Shown here piece after piece: positions 52,398-61,151 of a DNA stretch of 64,000 nucleotides. The DNA is taken from positions 17,597-81,596 of the forward strand of contig NZ_JNZY01000032.1 in the NCBI RefSeq assembly GCF_000717655.1. The letters are read 5' to 3'. Source of the DNA: Streptomyces katrae (lineage in GTDB: Bacteria > Actinomycetota > Actinomycetes > Streptomycetales > Streptomycetaceae). Every line of letters starts with the position of its first letter. The stretch's first letter is position 1. Position numbers and translations under genes: made by a program. The notes beneath the pieces are model-generated. The model ran no database searches. It saw only the letters and a program-made list of their open reading frames with translations, and was not told the DNA's origin.

Positions 52398-53372
52398 TCA
52401 CGGGCGGGGGGTGTCCGGGGTGCGCAGGCGGCCCGGGGTGGTGCCGAGGCGTTGGCGGAGCAGGGTGGTCAGGGTCGAGGCGTTCTCGTAGCCCACCCGG
52501 CGGGCGACGGCATCCGTGGGCAGATCCGTGGTGCGCAGCAGGTGGGCGGCCTGTTCGAGCCGGATGGTCTGGGCGAAGCGCAGGGGCGACACCCCCAGCA
52601 CCCGGTCCACGGCCCGCTGCAGGGTCCGTTCGCTCGCGCCGACCGCCCGGGCCGCGTCGGCCATCCGCAGGGGTTCGTCGATGTGCTGCCGCACCCAGCG
52701 TTCGAAGGCGCTGACCGTGGGATCCGTGCGGGCGAGGTGGCTGGGGATCGCGTAACCGGCCTGGGTGGGGCGGTCGTCGACGACCAGGTAGCGGGCCGTG
52801 AGCTCCGCCAGCACGGGGCTCGCCTGCCGGACCAGGGCGAGCGCCAGGTCGAGGTGGGCCATGGCGGCGCCGGCGGTGATCACTCCGTCGGCGTGGGCCA
52901 GCATGTTGCTCTCCTCCAGTCCCACCAGCGGGCAGGCCTGCCGGAAGGCCGGGGCCAGCCACCAACTCGTGGTGGCGGAGAGCCCGTCCAGGACCCCCGC
53001 CTCGGCGAGGAGGAACGTGCTCGTGCAGGCCGCCGCCAGGGGAATGCCGTCGGCCCGGGCCTGGCGCAGGGCCTCGCGCTGCGGACCGCGCTCCGCCGAC
53101 GCCACCCAGTCCAGCAGCGGCTCCGGCTGCTTGGGGCCGGCGCCCGGCACGACGAGGAGATCGGGCCGTGGGGCGTCCTCGACGGCGACGGCCTCGATCA
53201 CGTGCCCGGAGGCGGTGCGCACGGCGCCGGAGCCGCTGACCCGGGTCAGCTCCCAGCGCGGCGGGGGATGGGGCAGCTCGCCCCGCAGCTCATTGGCCAT
53301 CTGGAGGACGTCGAGGACCGTGGCCAGCCCGGAGTCGAAGAGGCCGTCCATGACCAGCACCGAGATCCGCAT
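52398..53372 (-). CDS. GlxA-family AraC-type regulator (DJ-1/PfpI domain plus helix-turn-helix)
   Basis: A 324-residue protein. Residues 1-190 have the DJ-1/PfpI fold: MRISVLVMDGLFDSGLATVL, RPDLLVVPGAGPKQPEPLLD and IPLAAACTSTFLLAEAGVLD with the nucleophile-elbow Cys, then LSATTSWWLAPAFRQACPLV. Residues about 220-320 are a double AraC helix-turn-helix: RWVRQHIDEPLRMADAARAV, GASERTLQRAVDRVLGVSPL, AHLLRTTDLPTDAVARRVGY, ENASTLTTLLRQRLGTTPGR. The start at the ATG at 53372 lacks a clear ribosome binding site. It is divergent from the monooxygenase gene at 53498, which is the usual target neighbour in such pairs. It may mark the right edge of the cluster. Confidence 0.85.
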   Translation of the reverse strand: MRISVLVMDGLFDSGLATVLDVLQMANELRGELPHPPPRWELTRVSGSGAVRTASGHVIEAVAVEDAPRPDLLVVPGAGPKQPEPLLDWVASAERGPQREALRQARADGIPLAAACTSTFLLAEAGVLDGLSATTSWWLAPAFRQACPLVGLEESNMLAHADGVITAGAAMAHLDLALALVRQASPVLAELTARYLVVDDRPTQAGYAIPSHLARTDPTVSAFERWVRQHIDEPLRMADAARAVGASERTLQRAVDRVLGVSPLRFAQTIRLEQAAHLLRTTDLPTDAVARRVGYENASTLTTLLRQRLGTTPGRLRTPDTPRP

Positions 53373-53497
53373 GTCGGAAACGGTAAAGCATCCGGCGGAT
53401 CCGCCACTGAGCGTGGTCAGGGGCCCGCTCCTACGGTGGGCGTACCGCACGGCGCGCACCGCACGGCGCGGTCCGCCACCGTAGAAGGAGAGCCTCC

Positions 53498-53740
53498 ATG
53501 ACCAGCGCTTCCGTCCCCGAGACCACCCGCGTCGGCCTGCTCGCCCGGATCGAGGCCAAGCCGGAGCACGCCGACGACGTCGAGGGGCTGCTCACCGGAG
53601 CCCTCGCCCTGGCCCAGGAGGAAACCGGTACCACCGTCTGGTTCGCCCTGCGCCTCGGCCCGACCACGTTCGGCGTCTTCGACGCCTTCGGCAGCGACGA
53701 GGCCCGCACCGCCCACCTCCAGGGCAGAGCCGGCCGCTGG
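53498..53740 (+). pseudogene. Antibiotic-biosynthesis-monooxygenase (ABM) domain gene, C-terminus lost
   Basis: The ATG at 53498 has a strong GAAGGAGAG. The protein begins as an ABM ferredoxin-like fold (TRVGLLARIEAKPEHADDVE, GLLTGALALAQEETGTTVWF, ALRLGPTTFGVFDAFGSDEA, then RTAHLQG). At this point, where the last helix and strand of the family should follow, the frame turns into Pro/Arg/Ser-rich sequence and runs through the palindromes at 53841-54005. The family is about 95-100 residues, of which about 75 are kept. It is divergent from the GlxA-type regulator, as usual for such pairs, and thus was once its target. Confidence 0.65.
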
Positions 53741-53840
53741 ACCACCAGCGGGCCTGCCGCCAGCGCGGCGACCGCGTCCGGCCGCCGGTCGCGGCCGAGG
53801 CCTCCCACCCTCGGGCCCCGGGCCTCGAAGCCGGCCAGAA

Positions 53841-54005
53841 TTGAGCCGCGAAGCGGCTCAACCAGGGGTCTGGAGCGAAGCGGAAGACCCCAAGGCCGAA
53901 GCCCGCGAAGCGGGCGCCGGCCTCGCCCCGCGCGGGGCGGGGCCTCACCCTCCGTCACCGGCCGCGCAGCGGCCGGCCTCCCTTCCCCAGCGCGCAGCGC
54001 TGGGG
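53841..54005. repeat. Cluster of six stacked hairpins, several with C(GNA)G triloops
   Basis: Six palindromes follow one another: 53841-53861 (stem TTGAGCCGC, loop GAA), 53865-53891 (stem GGGGTCT), 53901-53915 (stem GCCCGC, loop GAA, with outer GGCC pairs to 53894/53922), 53924-53939 (stem CGCCCCG), 53958-53976 (stem CCGGCCGC, loop GCA), and 53985-54005 (stem CCCCAGCGC, loop GCA). Four of the loops are GNA closed by C-G, a compact and very stable form also found in Streptomyces telomeric palindromes. The array lies where the ABM gene is cut and just past the end of the nuclease gene at 54142. Confidence 0.7.
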
Positions 54006-54141
54006 GTCCCGCTCCTTGTCGTCCCTGGCCCTTGCTCGGTGACCCGAGAGAAGGGTCAGGACGTCGGGAGTGCTGTAGTCGGCAGCTTGCCTGGCTTTTG
54101 CTTCGACCGTTTCGTGGTCTCCGGGCCTGGCCAGCATGCCC

Positions 54142-55107
54142 TCAGCCGCTGATGGTTACGCTTTCGATGATGATGCTGTGGTCAGATTTGCTGGTGGGAG
54201 TGACGGTGCACCAGTTTCTGGTCTGGTTGCTGAAGATGTAGTCGATCTTGGCCTCGATGGCTGGGGTGGTCCCGGTGGCCGCGGTGGTGTGGGTGGGGCG
54301 TCCGGTGCGTGAGGAGCCGTTCTGGTCGCATTCCTGGTAGCCGGGGGTACTGGGGCCGGTGGAGTAGAGGCCGACGGGCCAGACACCCGGGGCCGGGTTC
54401 TTCGGGTCATCGGGGGAGCGTGAGTTGAAGTCTCCGCCGAACACCGTCTTGGGGAAGGTATCGACGATCGTTTTGATCTCGGTGAACTGCTGGCCGCGGA
54501 AGTCCTGGGTGGGGTTGTTGGGGTTGGCCCCGACCCTGGTCGCGTGGACGGTGCACAGCCGTACGTCCCAGTTTGATGCGGTGGCGCAGTGGAAGGGGGT
54601 CTGCTGTCCGGCGGTCGGCTGGGTAGTCGGGTATGTGCGTGCGTCGATGATCTGGCCTTTGACGACGATGGCGGTGCCGATCCGGTCGGCACGCCCGGTG
54701 TCCTCGCCGCAGCGGCTGTTCTTTCTCGTTCCGTCGTTGTTCAGCCACTGGTAATTGTCGAAGGCCTTGCTCCAGCCCGGGCCAAGCTTGGTCATCAGCA
54801 GGGTGAGGTCGTCTTCGCAGACTTCTTGGAGCAGCACGGCTTCGACGCGGTTCACCGCGACCTGGGTGGTGACCACGTTGGCTTTGTCTTCCGGTGTGCC
54901 GGTGCCCTCGCAGTGGTAGGAGGAGCGTTGGGGCCCGCACATGTTCCAGGACATGACCTGAAGGCTGTGGGGGAAGTCCTCGACCGCATAGGGCATGACT
55001 TCCGGACCACCGGTGGCGGTGGGCTGGGCGAGAGCCGAGACGCCTATGCCGGCGAGGCCGATGGCGGCGGCGAGGGCAGTGAGGGTCTTGCGGGCGCGGT
55101 GTCTCAC
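54142..55107 (-). CDS. Secreted endonuclease/exonuclease/phosphatase (DNase I-fold) protein
   Basis: A 321-residue protein; the GTG at 55107 has AAGGAA upstream. Residues 1-28 are a signal peptide (TLTALAAAIGLAGIGVSALA). A short propeptide-like PYAVEDFPHSLQ follows. The DNase I-fold motifs are present: VMSWNMCG, AVLLQEVCEDDLTLLMTKLG (metal-binding Glu), RIGTAIVVKG, LCTVHATRVGANPNNPTQDF (catalytic His), KTVFGGDFNSRSPDD (Asp-Asn), AKIDYIFSNQTRNWC, and SDHSIIIESVTI (final Asp-His). All catalytic residues are kept, so it should be an active secreted nuclease or phosphodiesterase. The group resembles CdtB-like toxins, so a toxin role is possible, but nutrient scavenging is as likely. It is transcribed alone. 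Confidence 0.88.
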   Translation of the reverse strand: MRHRARKTLTALAAAIGLAGIGVSALAQPTATGGPEVMPYAVEDFPHSLQVMSWNMCGPQRSSYHCEGTGTPEDKANVVTTQVAVNRVEAVLLQEVCEDDLTLLMTKLGPGWSKAFDNYQWLNNDGTRKNSRCGEDTGRADRIGTAIVVKGQIIDARTYPTTQPTAGQQTPFHCATASNWDVRLCTVHATRVGANPNNPTQDFRGQQFTEIKTIVDTFPKTVFGGDFNSRSPDDPKNPAPGVWPVGLYSTGPSTPGYQECDQNGSSRTGRPTHTTAATGTTPAIEAKIDYIFSNQTRNWCTVTPTSKSDHSIIIESVTISG

Positions 55108-55490
55108 GCGGGTTCCTTACAGTGGGCGCTGATTGGTGCTGGTTCGACGGTAACCCCGCCCCCGCCGGGGGCGTGGTCCAGATATGGCGGGGCTGCTGAG
55201 CCAGGCGTGTCACCTGGCTGGCGCCGACCCCGTAGCGGCAGGTGGGCGTGTTCGGATTGTCCTTCATCGTCCGGTAGGAAGGCACGGCGTGTGTGTACCG
55301 AAGGGCCCGCTTGGCTTTGGTCACGGGTTGTGGCTCTGGCTCAACTTCTGTGGAGCAGTAACGTTGCGTGCTGCCGAAACCCCGCTCACCTGACCTGGGG
55401 TCCAGGTGGCGTCCCGCCCGTCCAGGGATCACCGCAGGCGTACTGCGCCCCACGCCCTCGGCTGCGTGCTTGTTGCGAGAGGATGGGGTG
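55108..55490. other. Intergenic region between divergent genes
   Basis: Contains the hairpin at 55157-55173 and presumably the promoter of the nuclease gene. No gene is supported. Confidence 0.45.
55157..55173. repeat. Small GC hairpin upstream of the nuclease gene
   Basis: Stem CGCCCCC / GGGGGCG around GCC. It could attenuate or mark the upstream region; no function is assigned. Confidence 0.4.
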
Positions 55491-56091
55491 GTGATCCGCC
55501 AGGACCCTGAGGTACAGGCTCTGTTCCGCCGCTATCGCCCCCCGCGCGCCGCTACCTGAAGCTCGGCGGAGCAGTACTTTGTATGTCGCGCGAGGAGTAC
55601 GAGGCGTTCGTTCATGCCTGGCCACTGACGCGAATGCTGTCTCCGACGCCGAGCTCACCATCCTCTTCGAAGGCAGCTGGCGCGAGCGGCGGACCGCGGC
55701 ACGGCTCGCCGTCGTCTCGCGCCGTAACCACTTCCGCGAGCATCTGGGAGCGCTGCCGCTGGAGAGCGAGGTCTGCTGCGCGGGCGGAGCCTACTGCGTG
55801 GCGCTGGCGAGTTTCGGCACCGCACGGGACGCCGACCTGCTCGCCGCTTACCTGGATCGCTACCTGCGCCGGCCCGACCTCTCCTACGACCAGCCCACAG
55901 CCATGGACGCCCTCGCGTACACCGACTCCGTCCTGCACGGCGACCGGGCCAGGCACTTCCTCCAGGAGGGCGGCATGTCGCCGCAGTGGTTCCAGGACGC
56001 GCCCCACATGCACGGCGATGACGGCATCTCCACCTACCTGGGCGGTATTCGCCTCGCCTGCGCCGTCATCGACGAATGCGCCGACCCCTGA
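55491..56091 (+). pseudogene. DUF6000-family protein gene with two frameshifts
   Basis: Three frames form one protein. The first, from a GTG at about 55,491, reads VIRQDPEVQALFRRY. After a shift near 55,545, the second reads RYLKLGGAVLCMSREEYEAF VHA. After a shift near 55,617, the third continues LATDANAVSDAELTILFEGS, WRERRTAARLAVVSRRNHFR, GGAYCVALASFGTARDADLL, YLDRYLRRPDLSYDQPTAMD and GISTYLGGIRLACAVIDECA. This matches the DUF6000 family, whose function is unknown and which is often found beside toxin loci. The C-terminal 160 residues are intact. Either the gene is decaying or there are sequencing errors in the first 130 bases. Confidence 0.65.
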
Positions 56092-56618
56092 CCCCCATTG
56101 GCTTTGTTCGCTTCAAAGGTTGACTCCCTTCGCCCGCGCCCGAGCTCCAGGGCAGGCTCAATCCGGCGATGACGGCGGCGAGAGAGTGGAGGCTGGGCAG
56201 GTCGTCCTGTCGAACGGCGTCGAGCCACTCCGGGAGACGCTCGCCCTAGCGGTCAGTGAGCATAGTCGCGAAGGACCGGACGTGACGGGTAGGGCGTTGA
56301 GCTCAGGGCACTGGTTGCGGACGGTCTGGAGCTGGAGCTGGAGCTGGAGCTGGAGCTGGAGCTGGAGCTGGTCGGGCTCGGCGAGGGTTTCCGGGCGTAT
56401 GAGGACCATCCGGACACCGTGCGGGGCGACGGCGGCCGGGCGGTCACAGGTCGTGGTGAGGTGCGCTTCTTGTGCACTCCGCTGCAGCACCAACCGGATC
56501 ACCGGCATCGTGAAGGCCATACTCGTCCTTCACCACGAACATGAGACTGGGAAAGGCTCACTCACTTCCTGACACAAGTGGTGTGCCCGCGCTTTCGGCT
56601 GAGCCCACCACTAGGTTT
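56092..56618. other. Gene-poor stretch with a CTGGAG tandem repeat
   Basis: Contains a run of seven and a half CTGGAG units at 56326-56371. One plus-strand frame through the repeat reads VADGLELELEL and after it VGLGEGFRAYEDHPDTV, which may be part of a former gene, but there is no start or stop context. Nothing else was recognised. Confidence 0.45.
56326..56371. repeat. Hexanucleotide tandem repeat (CTGGAG)7.5
   Basis: Perfect tandem units of CTGGAG over 46 bases. Such repeats expand or contract by replication slippage and, being multiples of three, alter protein length without changing frame. Confidence 0.8.
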
Positions 56619-56939
56619 CTATTCTTGCTTGCGCTGCTCAAACTCTTCCAGTAGTTGGAACAACCTTTCTACCGCATGGGCGTCGTCGTCCGAATTCAGT
56701 TGGTGCCAGTCAAATCCGGCCCAGTCATAAACTCCGGATTCTCGGAGAACTAGGTACGGCCAGAAAAGATTTGACCCACTTCCGTCGGACTTGCGAGCGA
56801 CCCACTCACTGAAACCGCCGAGAAGCGACCCTGTGAGCCCCGTGTCATACCCCACCAGGAATGCGACGTAGTCCGAGAACGAGCCATTTAGCCCATACAT
56901 TCTGGGCCGGAGACGGGCGTTCTTGATTACGGGGTCCAC
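56619..56939 (-). CDS. Probable immunity protein to the ALF-HINT-papain-fold toxin
   Basis: A 106-residue protein; the GTG at 56939 follows AAGGTGA and is 12 bases past the toxin stop. It reads MDPVIKNARLRPRMYGLNGS, SDYVAFLVGYDTGLTGSLLG, GFSEWVARKSDGSGSNLFWP, DWAGFDWHQLNSDDDAHAVE, RLFQLLEEFEQRKQE. It is soluble and acidic at the end, with a helix-strand composition. Its size, order and the lower GC of this gene match small immunity genes acquired together with toxins. No family was recognised with confidence. It should bind the papain-fold domain encoded upstream. Confidence 0.7.
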   Translation of the reverse strand: MDPVIKNARLRPRMYGLNGSFSDYVAFLVGYDTGLTGSLLGGFSEWVARKSDGSGSNLFWPYLVLRESGVYDWAGFDWHQLNSDDDAHAVERLFQLLEEFEQRKQE

Positions 56940-56951
56940 AGTGTTTCACCT

Positions 56952-59900
56952 TTACTCATTCGGGGTGAAGGTGTAGCGATTCGAATTCGGCACACGGGTG
57001 AGTTTCCCGAAAGTTCGATCATACAGCTCGGCTGCGTCTTCCCATTGAGCCATGTACTCGTCCATGCTTTCACCGAGACGTCCGGTCCAAGCGTCAAAGA
57101 CCCTGCCGTCCTTGACCGCAACAAAATGCTCATCCCACGTGACATCCTTGCCCCGATACCTCCACATCTGGTGACCCATTCCGGGCCGGACAGAGATACG
57201 CATTACCTCGCCGCCACCGAGCACATCGATGATGTGGAGCGCGCAGCCCTCACATCCACCCTTGTCCGTGGGGAGGTCAGTGGTCTCCCTCGCCCGCCAC
57301 GAGTCGCCGAGATCGGGAACACAGTCAGCATTGTGGACGAGAACCGGGGTCGCGCCTGCCAGCACATAGTACGTATGGAGATCATCTACAGTCAGGTTGT
57401 ACGTACGCGCATGCTGCGCATAGGTGCGATTTGCCGTGATCCGGACCTTGTCGCCGCTACTGGTGAGCAGTTCGTCGCCAGGCCCGAACTCGCGCGCTTC
57501 GAGCCACCTGTTGACCGTCGGACTCCAGAACGGGTGCTCGAATGTTGCCGTGAGCTTTCGCGGCCCTTGCCTGGTTTCGATGGTCAGTTCATTGAAGTAC
57601 TTGTCATCCTCGGTGGCGATACTCCTGGTTACTTTCTTCTCCACCGAATAGCCGCTCACAGGGTCCGTGGCGCGAACGCTGTCGCCGACCTTGATGTCTT
57701 CGATATTGCGGCTGCTTCCGTTACCCATCAGGACTCTGGTGCCCGCCGGGAAACACTTGCATCCCTTCAGGGAACGGTACAGAAGAGCGAACCCGGCACG
57801 CAGGGCCCGAATTTTGGAGTTGATGGCGACGTCTCGGGTGAGTTCGGCGCACGCCCAGAGGCCATCGAGGCCACTCCCATTGAAGCAGGTGTACAGGTTG
57901 CTGAGCCCGAGGAGTTCGTTGCCGATGAACCGTATGTCGTCGTTGTAGGGCTCGAGTGCTTCGCCGAACTCGGTTGCGAGCATGCATGCGGGCTTCTTTA
58001 TGCACCAGTATGCGTATTGCTTGTCGGTCATGCAGTCGGTGCCGGCGAATCCGCACCTGTACTGGCGTCGCGCTTGCTCCCCGGGGTCGTTGCGCCGTCG
58101 TTCCTCGGCTTCCCAGTACTTCTGGGTGTAAGCGTCGTAGGCCTCCTTGGAGGCTTGGAGCGCGGCGCCGAAGTCCTTGCCAGCGGCGAGGGCGGAGTCC
58201 TTGGCCCGGGCGGCTGCCGCCCAGGCCAGTGATGCAGAGGTGCGTGCGGACTGCGCGGATATCTCTGCGTCGGCGGCCGACTTGCCGGCTTCGTCCGCAG
58301 CCTTTTCGGCGCGGGCGGCGGCGTCGCGGGCGGCCTTCGCGGATTGTGCTGCCCGGTTGGCTGCTTCCTTGGCCTTCGCTGCGGACGCTGCCGCCTGGTC
58401 GGCGAAGGTTTTGGCCGCGGCTGCAGATGCGGCGGCTTGCTGGGCGTAGTCGTTGGCTTCATCCGATTTGTCGCGGGCCAGGGCTGCGACCTTCGCGGCT
58501 TCGGCTGCGTCCTGATGAGCAGTCGCGGCGATCTCGGCGGATTCGGCGATCAGCGCCAGTACGCGTTCTTGGTGGTTGGCTGCCAGGAGGTCCTTGCGCT
58601 GGGCTCGGTGCTGGCCGTTCTGGATGAATTTGTGCACTTCGGCGTCAGAGCTGTGCACGGCGATACGCGCGGCGGCTGCCAGTTCCGGACCGCCGATGGA
58701 GGCGAGCTCCGCAGCGCGTACCCGTTCGTCTTCGACGCGGGCTGTGTGCTGTCCGGTCTCGATGAACTGGCGGTACTGTGCGGGGTCGCCCGACTTGAGT
58801 GCTTTGCGTCCTGCTTCTTGCAGGATCGGGCCGGCCCCGTCGATGATCTGCGCGATGTGGACGCCGAACTCGTCCGCGCCGACCTGGTACTGGCCGGTGG
58901 TGAGGAAGGCGGTGACGGCCTGCGCGTTGCTCTTCAGGGCCTGCTCGGCGGCGCCGCGGATGCTGGCGGCTCCTGCGTCCTCGGCCAGGCGTGCGACGAG
59001 AGCGCGCTCGTCTTGCTGGGCGGCTTCCGTCCAGCCGGTGCGGGCGTACTGGTTGATGTCGGTGTCCGAACCGGCGAGGGCGACGTGGGCGGAGATCTCG
59101 CTCCACCCGCCCTGGGTCTGCGCGGTCTTCAGGGCCACCTTGCGCGCCTTGGCCGCGATGGCCTTGACGTCGACTCCGGGTTGGGCTGCTTCGACGGAGA
59201 GGGCCTTCGCCTGGGCCGTCAGGTCCTTGGTCTGCTGGGCGGCCTGGGCTTTGTCCTTGCGGCGCTGGTCTTCCTGTGCCCGCAGGTCGGTGGCGTGCTC
59301 GAGGCCGGCGTTGGTCCGGCCGAGGAGGCCTTCGGCCTCGATCTCGCGGGCGAGCTTGTAGACGTCCCTTGCCTTGTCGACCGCATTGGTGGCGTCGATC
59401 GCGGCCGTGGCGGCTGCGGCGGCGTGTGCGGTGGATTTCGCTGCTGCGTCGGCGGCCTCTCCGGCATGTTCGGCGGCATCGTCGGCTGCCTTCGCGGCGT
59501 TCTCGGCATGGTTGGCCGCGGATTCGGCGGCAAGCCGGGAGTCGCGGGCGGCGCCTGCTGCCCTCCTGGCGAGATCGGCGGCCTTCGAGGCGGCTCGCTT
59601 GGCCTCGTTGGCGTAGCGGCGGGCGCTGTCGGCGGCGGCCCGGGCCTGGGCGGAGCTGGCGCCGGCGGCGTCGGAGGCATCTCCGGCGTCGGTGGCTGCC
59701 CCTGCGGCGGCAAGCGAGTTCAGTGCGGCGCCGACTGCGGCCAGTGCGGCGTCGGCGGCACCGTTGGCGGACGCCTCGGCCTGGGCCGATGCCTCCGCGA
59801 TACCCCGCACCGCCTTGACGATGTCGCGTGCGTCCTGGGCTGCCTCGCGTGCCTTCTTGGCTCCGAACGCGTTGGTTGCCGCGTCTGCTGCCGCGTTGTT

Positions 59901-60979
59901 GGCGCGGGTGGCTGCCTTCGCGGCGGAGGCCGCGGCACTGGCTGCCTGGGCTGCTGCGTTGGACGCAACGCGGGCGGCGTTGGTGGCAGCACGGGCTGCG
60001 GTAATGGCCTGCTGGGAAGCGGAGGCCGCCGGCGGGCGTACTCGGCGGCCCGAGATGCGGCCGCTCCGGCCTTCACCGCGTCGTCCTTGGCGTTCCTGGT
60101 CTCCTGCGCGGCCGTCAGTGCTGCCAGCTTGGCCTGCTCCGCCGCCTTGACAGCACGGTCCGATTCGGTCTTGGCCGCGTTGGACTCTTCCTTCGCCTGC
60201 CGGCCCGCTTCACGGACCTGCTGGGCTAGCTGTGCGATCGTGGCGTGCTCTTCGTCCGCGGCGCGGGCTGTGTGCTGCTCGACCTCCAGGAAGTCGCGGA
60301 TCTCCTCGGCCGAGCCCCGTAGGGCGATACGGCCGGCCGTGCGGACGTTCTCGCCGCCGACACTCAAGATCTGGGCGACTTGGACACGCTGGTCTTCCTC
60401 GCGCCAGGTGTATCGGCCTTCCCGCAGGAAAGCTTCGACCTGGTACTGGGAGCCTTTGAGTGCGGCGCGGCCCTTTTCCTGCTCCATGGGGCCCGCGGTA
60501 TCGATGATCTGGGCGACCTTGAGCCGCTGGTCCTCTTCGAAGGGTGCCTTCCACCCCTCTGCCAGGAACGCCTTTGCATCGGCGGGTGTACCCGTGTATG
60601 CCTTGTGCGCGGCTTCCTGGAGGTTGGGGCCGCCGACGCTGCCCATCTGGGAAGAGGCAACTCGGTCGTCCTCGACGGCGATCTGGGCGGCCTGTTCGAG
60701 GAACCGCTTGACGTCGTCGTCGCTGCCGGTCAGGGCGACCTCTGCGCCGGCTTTGATGCCGGGGCCGCCGTCCTTCCACAGCTGGACCACGCGGCCGCGG
60801 TCGGTGGGCGGAATGACGTAGCCGGCGGCGGGCGGCGGGGTGACTGGTTCTTCGGCCACGGCGGGTGCTGCGCTGAGGAGACCGGCTAGGAGTGCCAGAG
60901 GTACCGCGGTACTGCCGATCACACGTCTCGTGCTGCCGATCAGCCCAGCTGGTCTGCGGCGCAACGGTATGCGCTTCAA
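56952..60979 (-). pseudogene. ALF-repeat secreted toxin with HINT domain and papain-fold tip; one frameshift
   Basis: From a TTG at 60979 the first frame gives a Sec signal (TAVPLALLAGLLSAAPAVA) and repeats of the ALF type (AALKGSQYQVEAFLREGRYT, ALRGSAEEIRDFLEVEQHTA). At about 60,030 the sense frame moves by one base (EYARR to ASASQQAITAAR) and continues through long Ala-rich coiled-coil helices, a second set of ALF repeats (ALKSNAQAVTAFLTTGQYQV) and more helices. A HINT domain follows (CKCFPAGTRVLMGNGSSRNI to TPVLVHN) that would cut itself and free the last 125 residues. These are a papain-fold toxin: GGCEGCALHIIDVLGGG (Cys), WDEHFVAVKDGRVFDAWTG (His, Asp). The total length is about 1340 residues. 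One indel in a CGG-rich run is the only lesion, so it may be a sequencing error. Confidence 0.75.
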
Positions 60980-61049
60980 TCTCGTCTCATTTCATCAACG
61001 GCAGGTGGGCTGTTCTGCGAACAGGCCGCCTGCCGTACGTGACTTGCTC

Positions 61050-61085
61050 CGCCCCGCACCGGGAGGGTGGTTCCGGTGCGGGGCG
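61050..61085 (-). terminator. Strong terminator after the trypsin-fold gene
   Basis: Perfect 13-bp stem CGCCCCGCACCGG / CCGGTGCGGGGCG with a 10-base loop, 67 bases past the stop of the gene at 61152-62795. Confidence 0.8.
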
Positions 61086-61151
61086 AAGCGGTGAGTCAGG
61101 TGTGTCGCCTTGGTGGTGATGCCGGGTGGCCGGCAGGGCCCGGTTCCGGGA

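Noticed and set aside
53841..54005. True chromosome end
   Set aside because: Sequence with intact genes continues on both sides, so at most it is an internal relic.
56326..56371. CRISPR array
   Set aside because: Units are six bases, contiguous and identical, with no spacers; it is a simple tandem repeat.
58344..60821. An 825-codon plus-strand frame opposite the ALF toxin
   Set aside because: Cys/Gly/Leu-rich low-complexity shadow of Ala-rich helices.
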